61,356 bases of DNA from JBDTVS01 sp040007095. GTDB lineage: Bacteria; Acidobacteriota; Vicinamibacteria; Vicinamibacterales; CAVVIG01. The position numbers and the translations under genes are program-made. The notes under the pieces were generated by a model that saw only the letters and a program-made list of their open reading frames with translations, had not been told where the DNA came from and searched no databases. The stretch lies in contig JBDTVS010000034.1 in NCBI GenBank assembly GCA_040007095.1, forward strand, positions 1 through 61,356, written 5' to 3'. This document shows positions 6,818-14,989 of this stretch, piece after piece. The stretch's first letter is position 1. Every line of letters begins with the position of its first letter.

Positions 6818-9559
6818 ATGGATATGTCGCGCTCGGCGAAACAACTGGCGTTCGACGGTCGCTTTGCGGACGCCTTCAGAGTACTCAATGAATCTGGGCC
6901 TGGAGCAGACACGCGGGCCCACGATGTCCTTCGACTTGAAGTGCTCGAACGACTGGGTCGGTACGGACAGTGTCGCGCGCTGGCGGAGTCGCTCTTCAGA
7001 ACGAAAGGCCTGGACCCGCGAGACCGTGGTAGTTGTGAGTTCGTCATCGGCTTGGTTGAGTTGAACAACGGCAATTCGGCCGAAGCTGTGCGCCGCTTTC
7101 ATCGGGCGATATCCCTGATGACCGAAGCTGCCGACCTCGAGCGTCGGTGTTGGTTCCAATTGCGCCTATTGGTGACGGTTGCCGACTTCTCTGGGCCCGA
7201 ACGAGCGGCCTCCATACTGGCTGAACTTCGGGCAACGGCGACCAAATTGGGACTGCGTCATATCACCGCCGGCCTCCACATCATGGTCGGCGAAATGGAA
7301 GCAAAGCGGGGCTTACTGAAGAGCGCCGACTCGCATACGACGCTTGGGCTTCAACTGCTATCGGCATCACCCAACCTGTGGCTCGAGACCGTTGCCGAGA
7401 ACACCAGGGTCGCACTGGCCATCATGCGCTCGGATACGGACGCGGGATTCTTGCATGCCCGCCGCAGCCTGCAGCTTGCTGAACAGTCCGGATCCGCATC
7501 GATGTTGCGCGCCGCGTTCGGCAACTACGCCAACCTCCTGTTGGCGGCCGGAGAGTTTGAGCAGGCCACGCATCACTTTCAGAAAGCCATCGCGGCCATG
7601 CCGGCGCCGGGAGACAACTACTATTGCGGCATCGACGGCATGGCGCGGGCTCGCTTGTTTCAGGGCCGACTCTCAGAGTGCGCGGAACTGACCGCTCAAA
7701 TTGAAAGTTCCGAGCAGCGACGCGATGAACGGACTCAGTACGGGCGTCGTTATTCTCAATTGACTCGGACGCAATTGCTGGCGCGCCAAGGCTGTCTCAC
7801 CGACGCTCTCGCCAGCTGCGAGTCTCTTATCGAGATATCTCGCCAAGCGGGCGATCAAGGTCTCAGCCAAACGGCGCTACTGACCAAGGCGGAGTTGCTG
7901 CAGCGGGTTGGAAGGTCCGACGAATCGATGGCAACGCTCGACATTGTCGCGTCCACGCTGGCTCAACAGCCTCCAGATGTCTTCGCTCACTACGAGTGCG
8001 TCCTCGCATGCACCCTTGCGGACGCTGGCTATCAGGAAGCGGCGGTTTCCCACCTTCAGCGTGCCCGGCGATTGTACGAAAGCATGCGCAGCATGCCGGG
8101 CCTTCTGGAACTGTCCCGCCGATGGGAGGAAACCACCAACGCTCTCGTGCTCGGCGCGAGATCGACAGTGGGCACCTCGCGGTCTCAGGCGTCGAGTGCC
8201 GTCGACGTCGCCCGCGACGTGCTGCAAACGGCAACCGGCTTGTTGCGCCATCACAACCATCCAGAGTTACTGGCCCGCGAGTTCGTCCATCTGCTTACTG
8301 CGACGGATGCCGTCGTGGAGGCAACCGCGCTATCTCTCGGGCCCGGCGAGCCGCAAGTGTTCGCCCAAGCCGCCGGCCTGGACGATGCGGGCGCGAAGTT
8401 CACTGAACGACGCCTCGCAGTCGGAATCGCCCGCGAGCGGTCCGTGGAGCTCCATCTCAGGGTTCGGCGCGATATCGATGCGCAGGCCACTGTCAACGCC
8501 GTCGCTGTTCTCCTGACCACGATCCAGGACTTGGAGCGTGCCCGGACCGAACGCGAAGAGCGGATCAGCCTCTGGCCGTCGGACGACGACAGCGAGGAGT
8601 CTGAACACGCCGTCGTGGGCGGCGCCATGCGTGGCCTGATGGCCGACGCCAGACGTATCGGCCGCACCAGCGCCAGCGTGCTTATCACCGGGGAAAGTGG
8701 GACGGGCAAGGACATTGTGGCGCGCGCGCTTCACCGCCATTCGGACCGGGCTGCAAAACCGTTCGTCCCGTTCAATTGCACGGCGGTCCCCCGCGACATG
8801 CTCGAGAGCCACTTGTTCGGCCATCGGCGCGGCTCGTTCACAGGCGCCGACCGCGACCATCCGGGCCTCATCGGCGCGGCGCGCGACGGCACGCTGTTCC
8901 TCGACGAAATCGGCGAGCTCAGCCTCGAGCTCCAGCCCAAACTGCTCCGCTTCCTCGAGTCCCGTGAGATCTGCCCGATCGGCGCATCGACCCCCTTCAC
9001 GATCGACGTCCGCATCGTCGCCGCCACCAACGCCGACCCCGAGCAGCAGATGAAGGCGGGCCGCTTCCGCGCCGACCTGTTCTATCGCCTCAACGTCATC
9101 CGCCTGCACGTGCCCCCGCTCCGCGAGCGCCGCGACGAGATTCCCGCGCTCGTCCGCCACTTCGTGACGCAGGCGGGGCACGAGTTCAACCGGATCGGCG
9201 TGCGCGTCTCCGAAGACGCGATGGAGCACCTGCTGCTGTGCCGCTGGCCCGGCAACATCCGCCAGCTGCAGAACGAGATCCGCCGCATGGTCGCGCTCGC
9301 CGAGCCGAACGCCGTACTGATGCCGGCCGACCTGTCCGACGATGTGTTCAGCAGCCGCCTCGCGCCGCGACACGCGGCCAACGAGCTCGAGATGACGGTC
9401 GGGCTCAAGGGCAGGCTCCAGCCCACCGTGGCTCGAGTCGAGCGCGAGATGATCCGCCTCGCGCTCGAAGAGCATCCCGGCGATTTCGACGCCGCCGCCC
9501 ACGCGCTCGGCCTCTCGCGCAAGGGCCTCTACCTGAAACGACAGCGCCACGGCCTGTAA
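6818..9559 (+). CDS. TPR-containing sigma-54-dependent transcriptional activator
   Basis: This 913-residue cytoplasmic regulator has three parts. Residues 1-430 are helical TPR-like repeats. A GAF-like segment follows at about 460-590. The AAA+ sigma-54 interaction domain has Walker A GESGTGKD (625-632), the loop GSFTGA (672-677, in place of GAFTGA) and Walker B LFLDEIGE. The last 30 residues form a Fis-type HTH (DAAAHALGLSRKGLYLKRQ). There is no receiver domain, so the signal is probably sensed by the TPR/GAF part. It follows the subtilase by 16 bp and precedes a PEP-CTERM gene, recalling PrsR-type control of PEP-CTERM proteins. Third codon positions become almost uniformly G/C from about 8860 onward, unlike the 5' half. 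Confidence 0.92.
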   Translation: MDMSRSAKQLAFDGRFADAFRVLNESGPGADTRAHDVLRLEVLERLGRYGQCRALAESLFRTKGLDPRDRGSCEFVIGLVELNNGNSAEAVRRFHRAISLMTEAADLERRCWFQLRLLVTVADFSGPERAASILAELRATATKLGLRHITAGLHIMVGEMEAKRGLLKSADSHTTLGLQLLSASPNLWLETVAENTRVALAIMRSDTDAGFLHARRSLQLAEQSGSASMLRAAFGNYANLLLAAGEFEQATHHFQKAIAAMPAPGDNYYCGIDGMARARLFQGRLSECAELTAQIESSEQRRDERTQYGRRYSQLTRTQLLARQGCLTDALASCESLIEISRQAGDQGLSQTALLTKAELLQRVGRSDESMATLDIVASTLAQQPPDVFAHYECVLACTLADAGYQEAAVSHLQRARRLYESMRSMPGLLELSRRWEETTNALVLGARSTVGTSRSQASSAVDVARDVLQTATGLLRHHNHPELLAREFVHLLTATDAVVEATALSLGPGEPQVFAQAAGLDDAGAKFTERRLAVGIARERSVELHLRVRRDIDAQATVNAVAVLLTTIQDLERARTEREERISLWPSDDDSEESEHAVVGGAMRGLMADARRIGRTSASVLITGESGTGKDIVARALHRHSDRAAKPFVPFNCTAVPRDMLESHLFGHRRGSFTGADRDHPGLIGAARDGTLFLDEIGELSLELQPKLLRFLESREICPIGASTPFTIDVRIVAATNADPEQQMKAGRFRADLFYRLNVIRLHVPPLRERRDEIPALVRHFVTQAGHEFNRIGVRVSEDAMEHLLLCRWPGNIRQLQNEIRRMVALAEPNAVLMPADLSDDVFSSRLAPRHAANELEMTVGLKGRLQPTVARVEREMIRLALEEHPGDFDAAAHALGLSRKGLYLKRQRHGL

Positions 9560-9587
9560 GCCGCCGCGGCGCCCTGAAGTGAACACG

Positions 9588-9603
9588 TGGAACGTTCCGC
9601 GCA
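9588..9603 (+). promoter_or_regulatory. Candidate sigma-54 (-24/-12) promoter
   Basis: TGGAACGTTCCGCGCA has GG and GC separated by exactly 10 nt, and TGG-ACG and GCA match the consensus, but the two T positions before GC do not. It also contains the palindrome GGAACGTTCC. It lies 114 nt before the PEP-CTERM start and right after the sigma-54 activator gene. Confidence 0.3.
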
Positions 9604-9716
9604 AAAAGTGCCTAGGGCTCGAGCGTCCGACGCGCTACACTGCCTCCAATCGGCGTTCGGCCATGGTGTTCGCACTGGTTCCGCCCGGGTGGGGTGTGCC
9701 GACCGAAGGAGATGGC

Positions 9717-10508
9717 GTGGTGAGATCGTGGCGGGGTCGGGGTTCTGGAGGCGGAGGGCGACGGGCGATCATCGTGTCGCTGGCCGCCGCGCTCGCGACG
9801 GCCGCGGGCGCCTCTTCCGCCTCGGCGACGCCGCTCGGGATCAACCTCATCGTCAACCCCGGCGCCGAAAACGGTGCGGGCGCCACCAACTTCAGTAGCG
9901 CCGTCGTCGTGCCCACCGGCTGGATCACCACATCCAACTTTTCGGCTGTCCAGTACGCCGTCGGCGGCCCGGCGGACCTCAATACCAGCGACGCGGCGGC
10001 GATTCTCGGAGGCCTCAACTATTTCTCCGGCGGCCCGGCCAACGGCCTGTCTACCGCGACGCAGGAAATTTCGTTCGACGACCTGGCGGCCGATGTTGAT
10101 GCCGGGAAGGTCAGCTTCCTCCTCAGCGGCTATCTTGGCGGCTGGGGCGCGCAGGGCGACGCCATGTCCGTCAAGGCGACGTTCCTGAACGAGGCGAACG
10201 GAATCCTGCTGTCGTCGATTCTCGGTCCGTTGGCCACCACGAGCCGCGGCGGTCTCAGCCAACTGCTGTTCGCCACGTCGGGCCTGAACAGTGTGCCCAC
10301 CGGCGCCCGATCGGTCACCATCGCCATGACCGCCACGCGCACCGAGGGCGCCTACAACGATGCATACGCCGACAACCTGTCGCTGCTGTTCGCAGAGCCC
10401 GACGCTCCTTCCGCGGTGCCCGAGCCCGCGAGCCTCTCGCTGATCGGCCTCGGCGTCGCCGCATTGATCGCCCGGCGGAAATTGTTCAAGCGCCGCCCGC
10501 TGAAGTAG
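9717..10508 (+). CDS. PEP-CTERM sorting-domain exported protein
   Basis: The protein has about 263 residues from a GTG at 9717, placed 5 nt after AAGGAG (9706-9711). The open frame extends upstream to 9579 without signal features. The signal peptide spans an arginine-rich start and AIIVSLAAALATAAGASSASA. The mature part is rich in Gly, Ala, Ser and Asn (LIVNPGAENG, YADNLSLLF), like DUF642/carbohydrate-binding-like PEP-CTERM proteins. The C-terminus is the tripartite tag: VPEPASLSLIGLG, a hydrophobic helix, then ARRKLFKRR. Such proteins are processed by an exosortase and exported with exopolysaccharide; no exosortase is in this window. Confidence 0.88.
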   Translation: MVRSWRGRGSGGGGRRAIIVSLAAALATAAGASSASATPLGINLIVNPGAENGAGATNFSSAVVVPTGWITTSNFSAVQYAVGGPADLNTSDAAAILGGLNYFSGGPANGLSTATQEISFDDLAADVDAGKVSFLLSGYLGGWGAQGDAMSVKATFLNEANGILLSSILGPLATTSRGGLSQLLFATSGLNSVPTGARSVTIAMTATRTEGAYNDAYADNLSLLFAEPDAPSAVPEPASLSLIGLGVAALIARRKLFKRRPLK

Positions 10509-10824
10509 CACGGCTCCACGCAGGCCGCAACCGCGTCACCTTCACGCGCATCCCGCCCTTTTTCGGCCGCCTTCATCGCCGCTGATTCCGCGTGCATCCC
10601 CCGCGACCGTTCGTGTTCCGTAAAGGCCACCCCGGCGTTGATACAAACACGCGGGCAATATCCCGGACGCGCGACGGGATGTAGGACGCGCCGGGATGCC
10701 ACGCTGGATTGGCCATCGCGGGGAAGAGATGGCTGGCAGATCCGGACGTGGAACGTGGACCCTGTCGAAGCAACCCATTGGCAACGCAAGGCGGAATTCC
10801 CCGTCCTTGCCAAGGAGAATCATC
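10509..10824 (+). other. Non-coding spacer upstream of a small exported protein
   Basis: No gene is seen in this spacer. The box ACGTGGAACGT occurs at 10746-10756 and resembles the -24 half of the site at 9588, but no GC lies at the proper distance. A GTTGATACAAA stretch near 10634 could hold a -10 element. Confidence 0.3.
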
Positions 10825-11541
10825 ATGCGTGTGAATTCATCGGTGTCGGCGTACGTGTCAATTCTACAATCACGGGCAGGCCGGATGCTGCTCGTGGCGG
10901 GCAGCGCCCTGGTCGTCTCGCTGCCGGTCAACGCCCTCGCACAGAGCCAGACGGTGTGCGGGCCCGAAATCAAGGTCGCGGTCGCCAAGGCGCTGTCGGC
11001 CGTGGACGGCGCGCCCGCCGCCGCGGTCGCAGCCACGGAGGCCCAGCTGTACGAGAAGTACAAGTACTGCGCGCAGGACGCGGCGCTGGTGCCCTCGTCC
11101 TTCGTCGCCGCCGCGCGTGAATGCGGCGCGGCCGTGTCCAACCTCGGCAGCCTCTTCTACGAAGAGATGCCGTGCGCCGGCTACGATCCCCAGCGCCGCC
11201 AGTTCGCCGCGCCGGTCAAGATCAAGCAGGTCTTCGGCTTCGGCGGCGCGCCGCTGCCGGGCAGCCGCGAGTTCGTGCTTCACTGCGTCGCCGACGCCGC
11301 CGGAACCCTCCAGCCTGTCGGGCGCGACAGCGTGCATCTGGCCGACGCCCTCGCCGGCCAACCGACCTGGCAGTTCGCGGTCATCGTCAACGCCACCGAG
11401 AACCTCCAGGTGATCTATCCGATGAACGGCGCGACGCGTCGGGCCCGATCGATCCTGTCGTGGAACTTCAGACCGCCAGACTGCAACTACACGCCGATCT
11501 GGGGCAACGCGCTCAACTACATGATCCGCCTCGATCAGTAA
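10825..11541 (+). CDS. Small exported protein of unknown function
   Basis: The protein has 238 residues from ATG 10825, preceded by AAGGAG (10812-10817). The signal peptide runs to about LPVNALAQS (residue 38). The mature part has two adjacent regions: an Ala-rich helical segment with YEKYKYCAQDAALVPSSFVA, then a domain with CAGYDPQRRQF, IKQVFGFGGAPLPGSREFV and PPDCNYTPIWGNALNYMIRL. Six or so cysteines suggest disulfides in the periplasm. I do not recognise the family. It follows the PEP-CTERM gene on the same strand after 316 bp, so it may have its own promoter. Confidence 0.75.
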   Translation: MRVNSSVSAYVSILQSRAGRMLLVAGSALVVSLPVNALAQSQTVCGPEIKVAVAKALSAVDGAPAAAVAATEAQLYEKYKYCAQDAALVPSSFVAAARECGAAVSNLGSLFYEEMPCAGYDPQRRQFAAPVKIKQVFGFGGAPLPGSREFVLHCVADAAGTLQPVGRDSVHLADALAGQPTWQFAVIVNATENLQVIYPMNGATRRARSILSWNFRPPDCNYTPIWGNALNYMIRLDQ

Positions 11542-11762
11542 GTCCTCTCGCAGGGGGAGAACCCGGCCCCGCCTCCCCCTGCAACCCCCCGCCGCTCCCC
11601 CCAACGTCCCGCACACGATGCCCACGTCGGCACACGCCCGAAGAACGACGACACGTATCCAGGAGGTATTCGTCGCGGCTTCGTGGCGGCAATTTATCTC
11701 TGGAAATCACCAGGACAGGCCATTGGTGACCGCCCGACGGCCGCACCCGCCCCAACGCGCGT

Positions 11763-12896
11763 TCAGACGGCGGCCGGTGCCGGGCCGCGCGCGTACCGCC
11801 GATCCGTCGGACCGACATACACCGACCGCGGCCGGATCAACTTGCCCTCGCGAAGCTGTTCCAGGCAATGTGCCGCCCAGCCGGTCACGCGTCCGACGGC
11901 GAAGGTCGGCGTGAACAACGCGGTCGGCAATCCCAGCCCGTGCAGCAACAGCGCCGTATAGAACTCGACGTTGGTATCGAGCCGCCGGTCCGGCTTGCGC
12001 TCGCGCAGCAGGCGCAACGCCGTGGCTTCAACCACCTTTGCCAGCTCGTAGAGCGGCCGGTCGCCGTCGCTCGCGTAGAAGCGCTCGCTGGCCTGCGCCA
12101 GGACATCGGCGCGCGGGTCGCGCACCCGGTAGACGCGATGTCCGAATCCCATCAGACGTTCGCCGCGATCGAGCTTGGCCCGCAGCACCGCCTCCGCGCG
12201 CGCGGGGGCACCAATCTCCAGCACGGTGTCGAGCGCGGGCCCCGGGGCGCCGCCGTGCAGCGGCCCCTTGAGCGCGCCCACCGCGCCGGTGATTGCCGAG
12301 ATGACGTCGGATCGCGTGGACACGATCACGCGTGCGGCGAACGTGGACGCGTTGAGGCCGTGGTCGCACACGGTATTGAGATACGTGTCGAGCGCCCGGA
12401 TCCGTTCGACCGACGGCAACTCGCCGAACAGCTGATGCAGGTAGTGGGCCGCGTGCCCGAGATCGGGACGAACCGGCACCGGCGCCATGCCGTTCCGCAG
12501 ACGCCAGTAATTTCCCACCACGGTCGGAAACGCCGCAATCGCCGTCATCGCATCGTCGAGTGGCTGCTCCTCGCGACCGAGGCTGAGCACGGGCGCGGCC
12601 ATGCGCAGCGCATCCATCGGCGGCGTCCCGGCGGCCGCGGCATCGTGCAGGATCGCCAGGACGGCGCGGGGCAGCGCCCGCCGCCCGGCCAGATCCCGGG
12701 CGAATCGATCGCGCGCCGAATCGTCCGGCAGTTCGCCGTGCAGCAGCAGGTAGGCCACGTCCTCGAATCGGGCGTACGGCGCGAGGTCTTCCACGGCGTA
12801 GCCGGCGATGGTCAACCGGCCCGCCTCTCCGTCCACATGGCTGAGCCGCGTGGACGCGGCGACGACATCTCCAAGTCCCTCGTTCATGGGATCCAT
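11763..12896 (-). CDS. Citrate synthase family protein
   Basis: The protein has 377 residues from ATG 12896 (ATG 12887 and TTG 12923 are alternatives). It has the citrate/2-methylcitrate synthase fold. The catalytic His214 lies in GPLHGGAP and His253 in GFGHRVYRVRDPR. The third catalytic position, normally Asp in NVDF, is Glu311 here (DTNVEFYTALLL); that Glu also occurs in some other citrate synthases. The reaction would be condensation of an acyl-CoA, probably acetyl- or propionyl-CoA, with oxaloacetate. It is divergent from an HTH-citrate-synthase gene with only 51 bp between start codons, so the partner probably controls both. Substrate choice is not readable. Confidence 0.88.
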   Translation of the reverse strand: MDPMNEGLGDVVAASTRLSHVDGEAGRLTIAGYAVEDLAPYARFEDVAYLLLHGELPDDSARDRFARDLAGRRALPRAVLAILHDAAAAGTPPMDALRMAAPVLSLGREEQPLDDAMTAIAAFPTVVGNYWRLRNGMAPVPVRPDLGHAAHYLHQLFGELPSVERIRALDTYLNTVCDHGLNASTFAARVIVSTRSDVISAITGAVGALKGPLHGGAPGPALDTVLEIGAPARAEAVLRAKLDRGERLMGFGHRVYRVRDPRADVLAQASERFYASDGDRPLYELAKVVEATALRLLRERKPDRRLDTNVEFYTALLLHGLGLPTALFTPTFAVGRVTGWAAHCLEQLREGKLIRPRSVYVGPTDRRYARGPAPAAV

Positions 12897-12924
12897 GGTT
12901 GGGGATCGCTGAAATATTGTCAAT

Positions 12925-12942
12925 ATTGATTATATAATCAAT
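12925..12942. promoter_or_regulatory. Perfect 18-bp AT palindrome between divergent citrate synthase genes
   Basis: ATTGATTATATAATCAAT is a perfect inverted repeat in an AT-rich island (12912-12950) inside very GC-rich DNA. A TATAAT (12933-12938) for the rightward gene lies inside it. It is a likely operator for the HTH domain of the adjacent rightward protein. Confidence 0.7.
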
Positions 12943-12947
12943 GTAAT

Positions 12948-14207
12948 ATGCCATCCGGTCCCTACTACCTCACGGCGCGGCAGGCCGCCGGCGTCCTCGG
13001 CGTCACGCCGGCGACGCTCTATGCCTACACCAGCCGCGGCCAGCTGCGATCGGAGCCGGTGCCCGGCCGGCCGCGCGAGCGCCGCTACTACCGGGAGGAC
13101 GTCGAGCGTCTGCTGGAGCGCAAGGAGACACGCCGGGATCCCGCGAAGGCAGCCGCGCGAGGCCTCGATTGGGGCGGGCCGGTGCTCGAGTCGAGCATCA
13201 CCCTGATCCACGAGGGACGGTTCTACTATCGCGGCCGCGATGCCGCGGCCCTCGCGCAGTCGGCGAGCCTGGAGGAGGCGGCGGCGCTGTTGTGGGCGGC
13301 CGACGAGACGGAGCGCACTGCGCTTTTCAGGCAGCCCCCCGCGCTCTCCCGCCGCCAACTGGCGCTGCTGCGAACCGCCGCAGGCCACGAGACAGCCAAC
13401 GTCGTCACGTTGTTTCAAGCCGCGCTGCCGATCGCCGCGGCGGCGGACGTGGCCTCGTTCGATCTGCGTCCCGCCGCAGTCCGGCAGACGGGCGCGCGCA
13501 TCATCCGGCTGTTGACCGCTTGCATCGCGCCGCGCTACGACGCTGACCACGCAGGCGTCCCGGTGCATCTCGCGCTGCAAGCCCGATGGGCGCCGAAACG
13601 AACCAGGGTCGCCGACGTGATTCGCACCGCGCTGGTCCTGTGCGCGGATCACGAGTTGAACGCCTCCGCGTTTACCGCCAGGTGCGCGGCGTCGGCCGGC
13701 GCCTCGCCGTACGACGTGGGCTCGGCCGCGATGGCCACGCTCAAAGGCTACAAGCACGGCGGCGCCGCGGACCGCGTTCTCGCACTGCTGGCGGAGGCCG
13801 ACACGCCGGCGCGCGCCCGGGCCTCGATCGCGAATCGGCTGCGCGGAGGAGAGCACCTGCCGGGATTCGGCCATCCGCTCTACCCGCGCGGCGATCCCCG
13901 CGCGGCGCTGCTGCTGCGCCTGGCGGAGGCCAGCGGAAATACAGTCGAGTGGCGGCGCGCTCGCGGCGTCCTGAAGGCTGGCATAAATGCGCTGCACGAT
14001 CTCCCCAACCTGGATTTCGGGCTGGCCGCGGTGACGCGGGCCTACGGTCTGCCCGCAGAGGCGCCGGTACTGCTCTTCGCCCTGGGCCGTACGGTCGGCT
14101 GGATTGCGCACGCGATCGAGGAATACGCCTCGGGCCGTCTGATCCGCCCACGTGCACGCTACACGGGCGTGGTCCCCGGACACGCTCCGGCGAAGGTGCT
14201 CACATAG
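12948..14207 (+). CDS. Helix-turn-helix / citrate synthase fusion protein
   Basis: The protein has 419 residues. Positions 7-55 form a MerR/excisionase-like winged HTH (YLTARQAAGVLGVTPATLYA, ending RERRYYREDVERLL). The rest is a citrate-synthase-like domain. All three catalytic positions appear kept: His270 (GYKHGGAADRV), His309 (GFGHPLYPRGDPRA) and Asp356 (PNLDFGLAAV). Such fusions are known in bacteria as citrate synthase family proteins, but their role is poorly defined. The design suggests an enzyme or sensor of acyl-CoA/oxaloacetate that binds its own divergent promoter. The ATG at 12948 lies 10 nt after a TATAAT, leaving little or no leader. Confidence 0.88.
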   Translation: MPSGPYYLTARQAAGVLGVTPATLYAYTSRGQLRSEPVPGRPRERRYYREDVERLLERKETRRDPAKAAARGLDWGGPVLESSITLIHEGRFYYRGRDAAALAQSASLEEAAALLWAADETERTALFRQPPALSRRQLALLRTAAGHETANVVTLFQAALPIAAAADVASFDLRPAAVRQTGARIIRLLTACIAPRYDADHAGVPVHLALQARWAPKRTRVADVIRTALVLCADHELNASAFTARCAASAGASPYDVGSAAMATLKGYKHGGAADRVLALLAEADTPARARASIANRLRGGEHLPGFGHPLYPRGDPRAALLLRLAEASGNTVEWRRARGVLKAGINALHDLPNLDFGLAAVTRAYGLPAEAPVLLFALGRTVGWIAHAIEEYASGRLIRPRARYTGVVPGHAPAKVLT

Positions 14208-14242
14208 AGTGCAGTCAGCCGCCGTGTGTCAGTGTGACGTTT

Positions 14243-14316
14243 ACCACCGAGCACACCGAGTGCATCGAGGCCACATATTGGGATGTCTCTTCGGTGTTCT
14301 CGGTGAGCTCGGTGGT
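14243..14316. repeat. CACCGAG-word palindromic repeat
   Basis: The left arm is ACCACCGAGCACACCGAG and the right arm is TTCTCGGTGAGCTCGGTGGT. It lies between the HTH-citrate synthase stop and the DinB promoter. Confidence 0.8.
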
Positions 14317-14354
14317 TCACCTTGAAAGGTGGGGATGAGGACACACGAAAAACC

Positions 14355-14360
14355 TATAAT
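14355..14360 (+). promoter_or_regulatory. -10 box of a probably leaderless dinB-like gene
   Basis: TATAAT ends 6 nt before the GTG start at 14367, which puts transcription start at or next to the start codon. No clear -35 element is seen. Confidence 0.6.
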
Positions 14361-14366
14361 TCCACC

Positions 14367-14885
14367 GTGCAGCACGACGATGTGACGAAGGCGTTTCTCG
14401 AGTTTTCGCGGCACAAGCTGATCGAAGAGTACTCGCCGCGCCTTCGCGCGGCGGTGGAGTGCTTGACGGACGAGCAGGTGTGGTGGCGGCCGAACGAGGC
14501 CAGCAACAGCGTCGGCAATCTCCTCCTGCACCTGAATGGCAACGTGCGGCAGTGGCTCGTCGGCACCTTTACTCGCGGCGAGGACGCTCGCGACCGGCCG
14601 GCGGAGTTTGCCGAGCGGCAGCTGATCCCGGCCTCACGCCTGCTCGACATGCTCGACCGCACCTTGCAGGAGGTCGCGGCCGTGCTGTCGCGCGTCAGCG
14701 AACAGGAGTTGCTCGCCACGTATCGCATCCAGGGCTACACCGCCAGCGGCCTGGCCGTCGTCTATCACGTGGTCGAACATTTCGGGATGCACTACGGACA
14801 GATCCTCTACGTGGCGAAACTGCTGCACGGAGCGGACCTTGGTTTCTACAAGGAGCTCGACCGGACCGGCCGGCTCGGCGACTAG
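14367..14885 (+). CDS. DinB-family four-helix protein
   Basis: The protein has 172 residues from GTG 14367. It has the DinB/DUF1572-type fold with a putative metal site: His55 (LLLHLNGN), His134, His138 and His142 (YHVVEHFGMHYGQ). Members include thiol-dependent transferases such as bacillithiol S-transferases, and many of unknown role. The frame is open from 14322, but that part falls inside the repeat, so it is rejected. A perfect TATAAT ends 6 nt upstream of the GTG and no ribosome-binding site is present, which points to a leaderless transcript. It is flanked by repeats on both sides and is probably a single-gene unit. Confidence 0.82.
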   Translation: MQHDDVTKAFLEFSRHKLIEEYSPRLRAAVECLTDEQVWWRPNEASNSVGNLLLHLNGNVRQWLVGTFTRGEDARDRPAEFAERQLIPASRLLDMLDRTLQEVAAVLSRVSEQELLATYRIQGYTASGLAVVYHVVEHFGMHYGQILYVAKLLHGADLGFYKELDRTGRLGD

Positions 14886-14934
14886 AACGTTTTCCATCTC
14901 GACACTGTTCTGGCTGAGCGCGCTCGCCGTAGAC

Positions 14935-14966
14935 TTTTTCGTGTCTTCGTGTTTTCGTGGTTGCAT
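14935..14966. repeat. CACGAAA-word repeat, single arm
   Basis: TTTTTCGTGTCTTCGTG is followed by TTTTCGTGGTTGCAT. It is nearly identical to 325-356 and lies just beyond the end of the tricorn-like gene. Confidence 0.65.
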
Positions 14967-14989
14967 TTCGGCGCACAGCGGACCCGCGA

